64,000 nucleotides of DNA from Sciscionella sediminilitoris (GCF_000737195.2 NZ_JALM01000073.1:1-64000), one strand, 5' to 3'. Shown: positions 24,240-32,814, numbered from the stretch's first letter. Translations and numbers: made by a program. Notes: generated from the letters alone by a model not told the origin.

Positions 24240-25247
24240 TCACAGGTCACGCTCCGTTACGAATCGTGCGGTCAGTTCGAAGGCCGCCCTGGTGTTCTCG
24301 GACAGGTCGATCTCGTCCAGGCAGGCGATCGCGGACCGGACGTGCTCATCGGCCTGGACGCTGGTCCATTCCCGTCCGCCCGCCTTCTCGATCAGCGTGG
24401 CGAGCAGGGCCACGTCGGTCTCCCGTTCGTTGCCGTACCGCTCGCGCAGTTCGTCGCCTGCGCTGGTGCCGGAGTCCATGGCGGCGAGCACCGGGACCGA
24501 TTTCTTCCGCGAGGTCAGGTCGGAGAGCGCCGGTTTGCCGGTCACCTCGCTCGCGCCCCAGATCCCGAGCAGGTCGTCGACCATCTGGAAGGCGATCCCG
24601 AGGTGTTCGCCGAACGCGTCGAGCGCGTGCACGGTCGTCTCGTCCGCCCCCGCGGCCACGGCGCCGATGGAACTGGCGCAGGCGAGCAGCGCGGAGGTCT
24701 TGTCCCGCTCCATGCGCACGCATTCCTCGACGCTCACATCGGCGCGGGACTCGAAGCTGACATCGGCGCTCTGCCCGGCGATCAGCCTGCGCACCGCGGT
24801 GGTCAGGCAGGCCTCGACGGCCACCGCGCGATCCGGCTGATAGGCCTCGCGCACCGTGTCCACGGCGACGGTGAGCATCGCGTCCCCGGCAAGGATCGCC
24901 GCGGGAACCCCGAAAACCCGCCAGGCGGTCGCGCGGTGGCGGCGCTCGACATCCCCGTCCATCACATCGTCGTGCAGCAGCGAGAAGTTGTGCACCAGTT
25001 CGACGGCGGCACCGGCGGGGACCCCGAGTTCGGAGCGGGATCCGGCCGCCTGCGCGGAAAGCAGCGCGAGCGCGGGCCGCAGGGTCTTGCCCCCTGGCGT
25101 GCTCGGCTTGCCCTCGGTGTCCTCCCAGCCGAAGTGGTAGCGGCAGACACGAGCGGTCGGGCCGTCGAGCCGGTCGATGGCCGAACGCAACGCGGGGGTA
25201 ACCAGCTCACGCGCTTCGGTGAGTTCGCTCGGCATCACCGCGGTCAT
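24240..25247 (-). CDS. Polyprenyl (farnesyl/geranylgeranyl) diphosphate synthase
   Basis: 335 residues. Trans-isoprenyl diphosphate synthase supplying the C15 substrate for squalene formation. The first aspartate-rich motif is DDVMD (residues 93-97), with the preceding FSLLHDD helix and following RRHRATAWR. The second is DDLLG (224-228), with the last Asp replaced by Gly, as in many actinobacterial members. KTLRPALALL is the IPP-binding basic region. ATG 25245-25247 overlaps the hpnE stop (ATGA) and has AGGAGG upstream. Its place in the hopanoid operon argues for a dedicated FPP supply; chain length cannot be read reliably, though the residues before DDVMD (NFSLLH) suggest a short-chain product. 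Confidence 0.93.
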   Translation of the reverse strand: MTAVMPSELTEARELVTPALRSAIDRLDGPTARVCRYHFGWEDTEGKPSTPGGKTLRPALALLSAQAAGSRSELGVPAGAAVELVHNFSLLHDDVMDGDVERRHRATAWRVFGVPAAILAGDAMLTVAVDTVREAYQPDRAVAVEACLTTAVRRLIAGQSADVSFESRADVSVEECVRMERDKTSALLACASSIGAVAAGADETTVHALDAFGEHLGIAFQMVDDLLGIWGASEVTGKPALSDLTSRKKSVPVLAAMDSGTSAGDELRERYGNERETDVALLATLIEKAGGREWTSVQADEHVRSAIACLDEIDLSENTRAAFELTARFVTERDL

Positions 25248-26605
25248 GTGCCCTCCTGAAGTCTCGGTCCACCGACAAGGCGCGCGGCGTCGAGCCCGCT
25301 GCGCACCGCTCCCTCCATCGTGTCCGGCCACCCGGTACCGGTCCACGCCCCCGCGAGCACCAGCCCCGGCACCTTGGTCGCCGGTTTCGCGCGCATCGCC
25401 GCGGTCCCCGGGCCCTGGCGGAAGGTCGCGTGCCGTTCCCGGGTGACGAAGAACGACTCGACGTTGGCCTCGGCGGCCGCGGGAAGCACCCTGCTCAGCT
25501 CGGGGAGGAAAGTCTTGCGCAGGTTCGCGGTCGGCTCGTCGATGAGTTCTTCCGCAGCAGACAGTGACACGGCGAGGTACTGGGCGCCACTCGGTTTTCG
25601 CGCGTCGTCGCTCGATTCGGTGAGCCCGGCGATCGCGGTGCGGTCGAACACCCACTGCACGGGGGAGTCGACGAAGGCGAGCATCTGCTCGTCGAGCACT
25701 TCCCGGTCGTAGACCACGTGCAGGTTCAGGATCGGCGAGGTGCCGAGCTCCTCGGGGTAGCCGGACGGCGTGCGCAGCGAGTCCTTCGGGGCGAGCTCGG
25801 CCGCCTTGCGCGCGGGAACCGCGAGCACGACCCGGTCCGCCTCGAGCCGTTCCCCGTCGAGTTCCACCGTGAACCCGTCCGCGCCCGGGACGATCCGGCG
25901 CGCCGGGGTGTCGGTGCGCACGCTCGCGCCCCGGTCCCGCAGGTACTTCTCCGCGGCCTCCCCGTGCAGCCGCTGCAGCGGAACGCGGGGGATCCCGATA
26001 TCGGCCGAGTCCGCGTTCTCCAGCAGCGCGGTGCGGAACACCATGGCGCACAAGGAAAGCGCGGCATTGTCCGCCTCGGTGTTCAGCGCGGCCACCGTGA
26101 TCAGGTTCCACAGCGCCTCGATGGTGCGGTCGTTCTGTCCCGCGCGGCGCAGCCAGGTGCCGAACCGCTGCTCGTCCAGGGCCGGGTTGTCCAGTTCGAG
26201 CTTGCGCAGTTCGTCCACCCCGCGCAGCACCCGGAGCCGGTCACCGAGGCCGAGCAGCCCGTAGCGGGCCAGCGAGGGGCCGAGGTGCAGCGGGGCGGGC
26301 AGTCCCGGGGTGCGTTCGAGCACGTACCGGTTGCCGCCGGGGCGCTGCACCGGGATGCGGAACCGGGGCTGCATCTCGATCTCGTGCTCCACCCCGAGCC
26401 TGCGCAGCCAGCCGAGGTATTCGGTGTAGCAGCGCAGCAGCACGTGCTGACCGTTGTCGATCACCAGTCCTTCTCTGGTGAACGAGAAGGTGGCCCCGCC
26501 GAGCCGGGCCCGCTCCTCGAGCACGGTGACCGACCAGCCGCGGTCCACCAGTGAGCAGGCCGCCGTCAGCCCGGCGAGCCCGCCACCGACCACGATCGCG
26601 CGCAT
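25244..26605 (-). CDS. hpnE: Squalene-forming FAD oxidoreductase HpnE
   Basis: 453 residues. Flavin amine oxidase-type enzyme that reduces hydroxysqualene to squalene. The Rossmann FAD motif is at the start, AIVVGGGLAGLTAACSLVDRGWSVTVLEERARLGG. Also visible are NGQHVLLRCYTEY (family-specific), ADRVVLAVPARKAAEL, and the C-terminal FAD contact LVLAGAWTGTGWPDTMEGAVRSG. The ATG (26603-26605) shares its first base with the hpnD stop (TGATG), and its stop overlaps the polyprenyl synthase start. Known from HpnCDE pathways in bacteria as the third step to squalene; assignment is supported by both neighbours. Confidence 0.95.
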   Translation of the reverse strand: MRAIVVGGGLAGLTAACSLVDRGWSVTVLEERARLGGATFSFTREGLVIDNGQHVLLRCYTEYLGWLRRLGVEHEIEMQPRFRIPVQRPGGNRYVLERTPGLPAPLHLGPSLARYGLLGLGDRLRVLRGVDELRKLELDNPALDEQRFGTWLRRAGQNDRTIEALWNLITVAALNTEADNAALSLCAMVFRTALLENADSADIGIPRVPLQRLHGEAAEKYLRDRGASVRTDTPARRIVPGADGFTVELDGERLEADRVVLAVPARKAAELAPKDSLRTPSGYPEELGTSPILNLHVVYDREVLDEQMLAFVDSPVQWVFDRTAIAGLTESSDDARKPSGAQYLAVSLSAAEELIDEPTANLRKTFLPELSRVLPAAAEANVESFFVTRERHATFRQGPGTAAMRAKPATKVPGLVLAGAWTGTGWPDTMEGAVRSGLDAARLVGGPRLQEGT

Positions 26606-27459
26606 CAGAACGCACCGGCCAAGGCTCGCGCGGCGACCCCCGCCTTCTCCGCGCCGGGCAGGGAGACCCGCCGGTCGAGCACCTGCCAGGGACGCAGCGA
26701 GATGTTGGTCAGCAGCCGCTGATAGATCCCGGCCATCGCCGCGCAACAGGCCCTGCTCCTGCGGTCCAGGCGGCCGAGCAGCCGCATTCCCTCCGCGTAC
26801 CACTCCTGGGCGCGCGCCGCCTCGAACTCGACGAGGGCGAGCAGCGCGTCCTGCTCGTCGAGCAGGGTGCCGTCCGGGTCGATGTCCAGGGTGCAGCCGA
26901 ACCGTTCGAGGTCTTCGGCGGGCAGGTAGATCCGCCCGTTGATCCGGTCCTCGCGGATGTCGCGCAGGATGTTGGTCAGCTGCAGTGCGATGCCGAGTGA
27001 ATCGGCGAGCCGGTCGTTGGCCGGGGTCCGGTCCGCGCCGAACACCGCGAGGGATAGCCGCCCGATCGATCCGGCGACACACCGGCAGTAGTGCCGCAGT
27101 CCCTCGAAGTCCGGGTAGTTCGTGCCGAGCACATCCGCGCGGCAGCCCTCGATGAGTTCCTCGAAGGCGCGCATCGGGATCCCGGTACGCGCCTGCGTGT
27201 CCGCGATCGCCACCAGCACCGGGTCCTCTGGAAAGGCGGCGGGATCGGCGCACGCCTGCTCGGCGAGGGCGAGCCCGGCGAGTTTGGTCTCGGTGTCGTC
27301 CGCGCCGTCCCCGATGTCGTCGATGCGCCTGGCGAAGGCGTACACCGCGGAAAGCGCGGCACGCTTGGGCTTGGGCAGCAGCTTGATGCCGTAGGAGAAG
27401 TTGCGAGCCTGTTCGGTGGTGATCTGCTCGCAGCGCTGATAGGCCTCGTCGAGATTCAC
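26605..27459 (-). CDS. hpnD: Presqualene diphosphate synthase HpnD
   Basis: 284 residues, squalene/phytoene synthase family: head-to-head condensation of two farnesyl diphosphates to presqualene diphosphate. The two aspartate-rich motifs are ARRIDDIGD (about residues 43-51) and NILRDIREDRINGRIYLP, and YCRCVAGSIGRL is the expected middle motif. It begins with the EQITTEQARNFSYGIKLLP lead of phytoene-synthase-like proteins. The start codon overlaps the hpnC stop by four bases. Carotenoid phytoene synthase is the alternative, but the surrounding hpnC and hpnE make HpnD far more likely. Confidence 0.94.
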   Translation of the reverse strand: MNLDEAYQRCEQITTEQARNFSYGIKLLPKPKRAALSAVYAFARRIDDIGDGADDTETKLAGLALAEQACADPAAFPEDPVLVAIADTQARTGIPMRAFEELIEGCRADVLGTNYPDFEGLRHYCRCVAGSIGRLSLAVFGADRTPANDRLADSLGIALQLTNILRDIREDRINGRIYLPAEDLERFGCTLDIDPDGTLLDEQDALLALVEFEAARAQEWYAEGMRLLGRLDRRSRACCAAMAGIYQRLLTNISLRPWQVLDRRVSLPGAEKAGVAARALAGAF

Positions 27460-28352
27460 CCTCGTCCTCCAACGAGGCTGCGCAGCGCCAGCGCCGCGGT
27501 GCGTGCCTTGCTCGGGCTGACCTGCGAACCGATCGTGTCGAAGTTCGCCGCCGCGATCGCCGCTGCCGTCGCGCGCCCGCCCGCGAGGAACCCGGAGACC
27601 GCGATCCGCCCGGCCCCGCGCAGTTCCCCGAGCAGCGGCTCGCCCTCGTCCAGCAGCCGTACCGCGCGCTGGGCCTCGAAGGCGGTCAGCGCGCGCAGCC
27701 CGCGCGAGGCGGGCGCCCTGGTCAGTTCCTCGGTGCTCACCCCGAACCGTTCGCGATCCTCGGCGGGCAGGTAGATCCGGCCGTTCCCGGCGTCCTCGGC
27801 GATGTCCTGCAGGTGCTCGAGGATCTGCAGTGCCGTGCAGATCTTGTCGGAGAGCTTCTCGTTCGCCGGCGTGTGATCGCCGAACACGTACAGCACCAGG
27901 TTCCCGACCGGGTTCGCGGAATAGGAGCAGTAGTCGAGCAACTGCTCGTAGGTCCGGTACTCGCGCACCTGCTGATCGGTGAGGTTCGCGGTGATCAGAT
28001 CGTCGAGTGGTTCGCGGGGGATACCGACCTCGCGCACGGTTTCCCCGAGTACCCGCATCACTTCGTCGCGCGGCTCGCTTCCGGCGAACAACTCGTCGAG
28101 ATCGCGGGAAACCTTGCGCAACAGGGTGGCGCGATCTCCGGGCGCCTCATCGCCGATGTAGTCGACGAACCGGGCATACACGTAGATCGCCATCAGATGG
28201 CGCCGGTGCTTCTTCGGGAGAAACCACAGTGCGACCGGAAAATTCTCGGTGCCCGCGACCTTGCGGAGCTCGGTGGTGGACACCGCCGGATGCGGTGCTC
28301 TGTGCGCCTGCGCGGCGCCCGGTCGCTGACGCTGGAGGGCCAATCGGGTCAT
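27456..28352 (-). CDS. hpnC: Hydroxysqualene synthase HpnC
   Basis: 298 residues, squalene/phytoene synthase family: converts presqualene diphosphate to hydroxysqualene. It has the substituted first motif DYIGDE (in FVDYIGDEAPGD) and the second motif LQDIAEDAGNGRIYLPAED, with ENFPVALWFLPKKHRRHLMAIYVYAR at the front. YCSYSANPVGNLVL is the middle motif. It is the first gene of the seven-gene operon hpnC-hpnD-hpnE-polyprenyl synthase-shc-hpnG-hpnH. A 197-base gap upstream, shared with a divergent MarR-like gene, carries an inverted repeat that may be the operator. A weak AAAGG lies directly before ATG 28352. Confidence 0.94.
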   Translation of the reverse strand: MTRLALQRQRPGAAQAHRAPHPAVSTTELRKVAGTENFPVALWFLPKKHRRHLMAIYVYARFVDYIGDEAPGDRATLLRKVSRDLDELFAGSEPRDEVMRVLGETVREVGIPREPLDDLITANLTDQQVREYRTYEQLLDYCSYSANPVGNLVLYVFGDHTPANEKLSDKICTALQILEHLQDIAEDAGNGRIYLPAEDRERFGVSTEELTRAPASRGLRALTAFEAQRAVRLLDEGEPLLGELRGAGRIAVSGFLAGGRATAAAIAAANFDTIGSQVSPSKARTAALALRSLVGGRG

Positions 28353-28469
28353 CCTTTACTGCCGTCGTCGGTCGCCGCGGCCGCTTGTGGCTGCCTTGCC
28401 GACCACCGCCGAGTTCGAGGTCGTCCGGGACATTTCGCGATTAGTTGTGTCATACAGCTACTTTTGCTG

Positions 28470-28501
28470 CTACCGTACTCTTCACCCTCGGCTTACGGTA
28501 G
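28470..28501. promoter_or_regulatory. Inverted repeat in hopanoid operon control region
   Basis: CTACCGT (28470-28476) and ACGGTAG (28495-28501), perfect 7-base arms separated by 18 bases. It lies in the divergent gap between hpnC and the basic-tailed MarR gene. This is a candidate operator for that regulator or an mRNA hairpin for the plus-strand gene; the 18-base spacing would set the arms about two and a half helical turns apart. Confidence 0.4.
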
Positions 28502-28548
28502 TTGTGGGACATCACTCGGGCGGCTACAACCCGACAGGGACTGCATAG

Positions 28549-29232
28549 GTGAGGAAACAGCCACGAAAGCCCCGCGCGCACAAGCAACAGGCGGCGCCGG
28601 CGCGCAAGCGGGTCCGAGCGGACACGACGCCCGGGAAGCTCGCGCGCAAACAAGCGCGCGCCGACAACAAGGTCGCGCGGCGGCGGGCGAAAGCGGCGAA
28701 CCGGGCTGACAAGGCGAACAAGGCGGCGAAGAAACAACAGCCCATTCCGTCATTTCTCGGGCCGAACGCGACCGGAACCGACAGCCTCGAACTGGCCGAG
28801 CGACAGCTGACCCTGCTCGTCCGCACCACCGCGATGCTCGCCCAGGAGAACACCCGCGAGGCCCCGCTCGATCGCTCGAGCTACCTGTTGCTGTGCACCC
28901 TGGACAAGAAGGGGCCCTCGACCATCTCCACGCTGGCCGCCGAGCTGTGCCTCGCCGCGTCCACCGTGACCCGCCAGGTCGCCACGATGTGCGCGGCCGG
29001 GCTGGTGTCCAGTGCGGCCCATCCCAACGACCGGCGAGCCCGGGTCATCACCATGGAGTCGCACGGCAAGGAACTGTTCGTGGCCGAGCGCAAGCGCCGC
29101 CGCGGGGTGCTGCGCGCGATCACCGGCAGCTGGACCGACGACGAGTGCGAACAGCTCGCCGAACTGCTCAGCAGGCTGAACACCTCGCTCGGCCAGCTCT
29201 TCGAAGGTGCCCCGCTCGCCTACGAACTGTGA
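28549..29232 (+). CDS. MarR-family regulator with long basic N-terminal tail
   Basis: 227 residues. Residues 1-65 are an unstructured Lys/Arg/Ala-rich tail (MRKQPRKPRAHKQQAAP, KLARKQARADNKVARRRAKAA) reminiscent of histone H1-like tails of actinobacterial nucleoid proteins. From about residue 78 a normal MarR winged helix follows: LTLLVRTTAMLAQ dimer helix, SSYLLLCTLDKKGPSTISTLAAELCLAASTVTRQVATMCAAGLVS recognition region, HPNDRRARVITMESHGKELF wing, and a C-terminal dimer helix. GTG 28549 is chosen as the tail shows gene-like codon use. It is divergent from hpnC, so it may regulate hopanoid synthesis; this is inferred from position. The tail could bind DNA non-specifically. Confidence 0.85.
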   Translation: MRKQPRKPRAHKQQAAPARKRVRADTTPGKLARKQARADNKVARRRAKAANRADKANKAAKKQQPIPSFLGPNATGTDSLELAERQLTLLVRTTAMLAQENTREAPLDRSSYLLLCTLDKKGPSTISTLAAELCLAASTVTRQVATMCAAGLVSSAAHPNDRRARVITMESHGKELFVAERKRRRGVLRAITGSWTDDECEQLAELLSRLNTSLGQLFEGAPLAYEL

Positions 29233-29248
29233 ACCGGGAGCGGCGAAG

Positions 29249-29264
29249 ACCCCTCCGCAGGGGT
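29249..29264. terminator. Terminator hairpin between convergent genes
   Basis: ACCCCT-CCGC-AGGGGT: perfect 6-bp stem with tetraloop, 17 bases after the MarR gene stop and 12 bases after the stop of the minus-strand membrane gene. A second, longer partly paired arm follows (GGAGGGTC near 29271-29278), so alternative folds exist. Confidence 0.6.
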
Positions 29265-29276
29265 ACCGCAGGAGGG

Positions 29277-29960
29277 TCAGGCCGCGGCTTGCGCGCCCGT
29301 CCAGCGCAGTTTCAGCCGCAGTGCGATGCCCTGATTGCGCATCGACCGGCGGATCCACAGCACCGAGACCAGGATGGCCGCGCCGACCACGCTGTATGAC
29401 CCCGCGGTGGAGACCATCAGGAAGTTGCCGACCGTCTGGGTGGCGAGCACGAACAGCGTGCTGACCCCGTTGACCAGGAACACCAGCGCCCACAGCAGCG
29501 AGATCTGCTTGAGCACGCGCTGCAGGTGCGGGTGCCCGGAGAGGGTGTCCGGGATCACCCCGAAGTCGTCGGCGAGCTTGGAGAGCAGCGGGCGCTTCAG
29601 CGGTAGCGTCGCGAGCAGGGCGAAGGTGATCAGGAAGTTCTGCGCGGTCGGCTGCAGGAAGTAGAGGAACACGCTTCCGGTACAGAACCCGATCACCGTT
29701 CGGACGACGAGTAACGTGGTCGTCAACCACAGGACGGCGGGAACCTTCTTGCGGAGCACGATCCGGCGCCCGAGCGCGAGCAGGGACCAGCCGAGTGCGG
29801 CGAACAGGCCACCGTCCAGTCCCACGAGGCGGAAGAGCAGGTAGAACAAACCGAGCGGGATGAGCGTTGACTCGAGGAGCGGCACCGCCGCTTTCCGCAG
29901 CAGCGCGGCGACCGGAGGGAGGTGCACCGTCGTATGAGTGGTCTGCACGCGCTCAGCCAC
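29277..29960 (-). CDS. VC0807-like integral membrane protein
   Basis: About 227 residues with six hydrophobic segments, including LIPLGLFYLLFRLVGLDGGLFAALGWSLLALG, AVLWLTTTLLVVRTVIGFCTG, NFLITFALLATLPL, LLWALVFLVNGVSTLFVLATQ and SVVGAAILVSVLWI. The pattern (helix pair, RRIVLRKK-type basic loop, then RPLLSKLADDF) resembles VC0807-family proteins, whose function is not established. The start is unclear: GTG 29958-29960 gives a short hydrophilic lead; GTG 12 bases later is an alternative, and the frame is open further upstream without family-like sequence. It is divergent from the DMT transporter and converges on the MarR gene. Confidence 0.75.
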   Translation of the reverse strand: MAERVQTTHTTVHLPPVAALLRKAAVPLLESTLIPLGLFYLLFRLVGLDGGLFAALGWSLLALGRRIVLRKKVPAVLWLTTTLLVVRTVIGFCTGSVFLYFLQPTAQNFLITFALLATLPLKRPLLSKLADDFGVIPDTLSGHPHLQRVLKQISLLWALVFLVNGVSTLFVLATQTVGNFLMVSTAGSYSVVGAAILVSVLWIRRSMRNQGIALRLKLRWTGAQAAA

Positions 29961-30070
29961 CTTGCCAATCGGGTCGACTACCGGGTTCAGAGTAGGGCTG
30001 GCCGTAGGAAGTGTAACCGGACGCGTGAAATTGCGGTGGCGGACCGGTCGGATCGAGAGGAAAATAGCGC

Positions 30071-31015
30071 GTGGTGAATACCGAACTGGTGGTCGCCGCG
30101 CCACTCGCCGTGCTCGCCGCGGCGTGCATCGGGCTCGCGAGCGCGGCCCAGGCGGGCGCGGCCAAACAGGTGGAGGCGACAGGGACACTCGACCCGCGCC
30201 TGTTCAAGCGGCTCGTGCAGAAGCCGCTGTGGCTGCTCGGGGTCGGTTGCACCATCGCCGGGCTGGTGCTGCAGCTGCTCGCGCTGAACTTCGGACCGTT
30301 GATCCTGGTCCAGCCCATCATCATTACCTCGCTGCTGTTCGCCACCGTGTTCTACGCATGGTTCGGGCACACGCGCATCGACGGCATCATTATGGTCGGA
30401 GCCTTGTTATGTTGCGGTGGGCTCGCGGCGTTCATGCTGCTCGCGCGGCCCACACCGGGTACCTCCGCTCCCAAGGACGTGTGGGGCCCGGTTCCGTTGG
30501 CCATCGTTCTGGTGCTCGTTCTCGGTGCCGGGGTGCTCACCGCGAACCACGTCGGCCGCCGGTTCAAGGTGCTGCTGCTCGCACTGTGCACCGGGCTCGC
30601 CTACGGGATGACCGCGGCGCTGATGAAGGTCATCACCTCGCAGCTGCAGGACGGGATCGGCGCGATCTTCGCCCACCCGGTGCTCTACTTGGCCTGCGCG
30701 CTCGGCCCGGTCGGTTTCCTGCTCGCGCAGAACACCTTCCAGGTCGGCAAACTGCTCTCGCCCGCGCTCGCCGTGATCACCGTGGTGGACCCGATCATCG
30801 GCGTACTGCTCGGGATGCAGTGGTTCGACGAGAAGGTCACGGTCACCCCGGGGACGCTGATCGGCGAGATCATCGCGGGCGCCGCGGTCATCGGCGGGAT
30901 CAGCCTGCTCTCCCGGCGCGCGGACCACATCACCGCGAGTCACGCGCCGCAGGGTGACGAGGCCGAGGGCGCGGGCGAGGTTCCCGGCGACACCGCGCCC
31001 CAGTCCTCGCACTGA
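30071..31015 (+). CDS. DMT-superfamily (EamA/NIPA-like) transporter
   Basis: 314 residues with nine or ten hydrophobic helices in two half-repeats, for example VVAAPLAVLAAACIGLASAAQAGA, LLGVGCTIAGLVLQLLALNFGPLILVQPIIITSLLFATVFYAWF and LYLACALGPVGFLLAQNTFQVGKLLSPALAVITVVDPIIGVLLG. The ALNFGPLILVQPI element in half one and SPALAVITVVDPIIGVLLG in half two match the drug/metabolite transporter fold; the NIPA-like Mg/unknown-solute group is a good fit. An acidic C-terminal tail (DEAEGAGEVPGDTAPQSS) is cytoplasmic. Start GTG 30071. Substrate unknown. Confidence 0.85.
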   Translation: MVNTELVVAAPLAVLAAACIGLASAAQAGAAKQVEATGTLDPRLFKRLVQKPLWLLGVGCTIAGLVLQLLALNFGPLILVQPIIITSLLFATVFYAWFGHTRIDGIIMVGALLCCGGLAAFMLLARPTPGTSAPKDVWGPVPLAIVLVLVLGAGVLTANHVGRRFKVLLLALCTGLAYGMTAALMKVITSQLQDGIGAIFAHPVLYLACALGPVGFLLAQNTFQVGKLLSPALAVITVVDPIIGVLLGMQWFDEKVTVTPGTLIGEIIAGAAVIGGISLLSRRADHITASHAPQGDEAEGAGEVPGDTAPQSSH

Positions 31016-31034
31016 GCGGGTTTCGACTCCGCTC
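31014..31034. terminator. Terminator hairpin between convergent genes
   Basis: GAGCGG (31014-31019) and CCGCTC (31029-31034), perfect 6-bp stem, 9-base loop. The left arm overlaps the stop codon of the DMT transporter; the PAP2 gene stop on the other strand is 17 bases further on. Confidence 0.5.
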
Positions 31035-31050
31035 GTGTCGGGCCCGGTGA

Positions 31051-31710
31051 CTACACGGCGGCGTGCGCCGGTTTGCGCCGGGCAGCGCCGAGCAGCCAGG
31101 TGCCCCGCCCGCTCTCGCGTAGTCGTTCGACGGGACCGGAAAGCAGCCGGATCGCCAGGAAACCGCTGCACGCGACGATCGCGCCGAGCAGGTAGCCGCC
31201 GAGCACGTCGTGCGGGTAGTGCGCGCCGACGTACACCCGGGAGAAGCCCATGACCAGGCCGAGCACGATCATCGCCGAGCCGATGCCGCGGTGCACCAGC
31301 AGGATCGAGACCGCGAAGGCCGCCGCGAGCACGGAGTGATCACTGGGGAAGGCGAAGTCGCTCGGCGGATCACAGACCGCGACGGTGAACACGTGCGGGA
31401 TGGAGCGGCACGGGCGCAGTTCGCTCACCGCGGGTTTGACGAGGTACTTGCTGATCGCGTAGGCCAGCAGCACCGCGATCGGGGACCACAGCGAGGCGGC
31501 CATGATCTTCGGTGAACGGACCCGCGCGGTCCACCAGGCGAGCACCATCAGCGCGGCGAACAGGACGAAACCGTAGTCGGTGAACCCGTTCGCGATACCG
31601 TGCAGCCACGGTGTCTGCTTTGCGAAGTTGGTCAGGTCCACGTACCAGGAGCCGTCGATCCCCGACCCATCGACCGCGGTGCGCGCGGCATCGGTGGCTG
31701 CTGGATTCAT
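31051..31710 (-). CDS. PAP2-family phosphatase, membrane-bound
   Basis: 219 residues. The phosphatidic-acid phosphatase motifs are all visible: KPAVSELRP (motif 1, KxxxxxxRP), FPSDHS (motif 2, PSxH type with the catalytic His) and SRVYVGAHYPHDVLGG (motif 3, SRxxxxxHxxxD). About five to six membrane helices surround them. It should dephosphorylate a lipid phosphate such as phosphatidic acid or a polyprenyl diphosphate at the outer face of the membrane; undecaprenyl diphosphate phosphatases share these motifs. A cysteine pair (RPCRSIPHVFTVAVCDPP) between motifs 1 and 2 may form a disulfide. Neighbours give no further clue to substrate. Confidence 0.92.
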   Translation of the reverse strand: MNPAATDAARTAVDGSGIDGSWYVDLTNFAKQTPWLHGIANGFTDYGFVLFAALMVLAWWTARVRSPKIMAASLWSPIAVLLAYAISKYLVKPAVSELRPCRSIPHVFTVAVCDPPSDFAFPSDHSVLAAAFAVSILLVHRGIGSAMIVLGLVMGFSRVYVGAHYPHDVLGGYLLGAIVACSGFLAIRLLSGPVERLRESGRGTWLLGAARRKPAHAAV

Positions 31711-31805
31711 CGGTCCTCCGTGCTCGAGATGGCGGGTAGGCGGGCGAGCCTAACCGATGTGATCGGTGTCAAGCCGTCGCCCTGCGCCCCGTTCCCGTGG
31801 TACGG

Positions 31806-32801
31806 CTAGCTCCACTGCGCCAGCCAGCTCGCCGGGTCCGCGCGGATGTGCGCCAGCGCTGCCGTGCAGGCGCCGAGCAGGCTCGCCTCGGTACCGAGCC
31901 GGGCGGTGTGCACCTGTGCGCCGAGTCGCCAGCCGAGGGTGCTCGCGGGCACCGCGCGCAGCCAGCCGCCGAGCAGTACCGGGGGGCCTCCGGTGAGCGC
32001 GAGCATCGGGGCGAGGGCGATGCTCAGCGCCTCGACCGCGTGCCCGGCGCGTTCGCGCACGCTCGCCGGGTCCACATAACGGCCGAGACAGCCGCGGGCG
32101 CCGCACGGGCAGGTTTCCCCGCGCGGGCGCACCGGGACATGGGTGAGGTCCCCGGAGCTGCCCTCCGGGAGCAGGGCCGCGCCGAGCACGGTCTCGCCGC
32201 CGAGGTAGAGCAACCGTTCGCTGCCGTGCGCCCGCGCCTGCGCGTGCGCGGCGTACCGGAGTTCGTCACCGCTTGCCGCCTCGATGCCCGGGGCACCGAG
32301 TTCGGCGAGTTCGGCGCGCAACCGGGCGTCGAGTTCCGGACCGTGCCGTCCGGGCGGAGCCGCCAGCGTCACCCCGGCCACCGAACGCCCCGCGGATGTG
32401 GCCGTGTCGAACAGTTTGCGCAGCACCGGGCGCGCCAGTCGCGGTTCGCTGCCCTCGATTCCCCTGGTCTCCCTGGCCAGCACCCGGCCGCCGAGATCGG
32501 CGAGGTAACCGACGGCCTTGCCCGCGCGCAGGCTCAGCCCGATCCCCACCGGGCCGAGCGGATCCGGGGCGAGACTCGTCGCGGGGCGCCCCGGGCGGTC
32601 GGTGCCGCTCCGCACGGTTTCGTGCACCAGCCCGGACTCGATGAGTTCGGCGGTCAGTGTGGAGACCGTGGCCTTGGTCAGCCCGGTGCGCCCGGCGAGC
32701 GCGGCCCGCGAACATCCGGGCTCATCGGTGATCAACCGGAGCAGTAACGCCATGTTGTGGCTGCGTAACGCCGAGCCGCCGGCGCCGCGTCCGGAATCCA
32801 T
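31806..32801 (-). CDS. ROK-family transcriptional repressor
   Basis: 331 residues. The N-terminal winged helix is NMALLLRLITDEPGCSRAALAGRTGLTKATVSTLTAELIESGLVHE. The sugar-kinase-like ROK domain follows, with the zinc-binding motif CxCGxxGC in GETCPCGARGCLGRYV. The usual Glu after the last Cys is replaced (CLG instead of CxE), and the ATP-binding lead is weak, which fits a regulator without kinase activity. It is divergent from the orphan sugar-ABC ATPase across 74 bases that include an inverted repeat, so it probably represses that gene in response to a sugar or sugar phosphate. Confidence 0.9.
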   Translation of the reverse strand: MDSGRGAGGSALRSHNMALLLRLITDEPGCSRAALAGRTGLTKATVSTLTAELIESGLVHETVRSGTDRPGRPATSLAPDPLGPVGIGLSLRAGKAVGYLADLGGRVLARETRGIEGSEPRLARPVLRKLFDTATSAGRSVAGVTLAAPPGRHGPELDARLRAELAELGAPGIEAASGDELRYAAHAQARAHGSERLLYLGGETVLGAALLPEGSSGDLTHVPVRPRGETCPCGARGCLGRYVDPASVRERAGHAVEALSIALAPMLALTGGPPVLLGGWLRAVPASTLGWRLGAQVHTARLGTEASLLGACTAALAHIRADPASWLAQWS

Positions 32802-32814
32802 GTGCGCCAGATTA

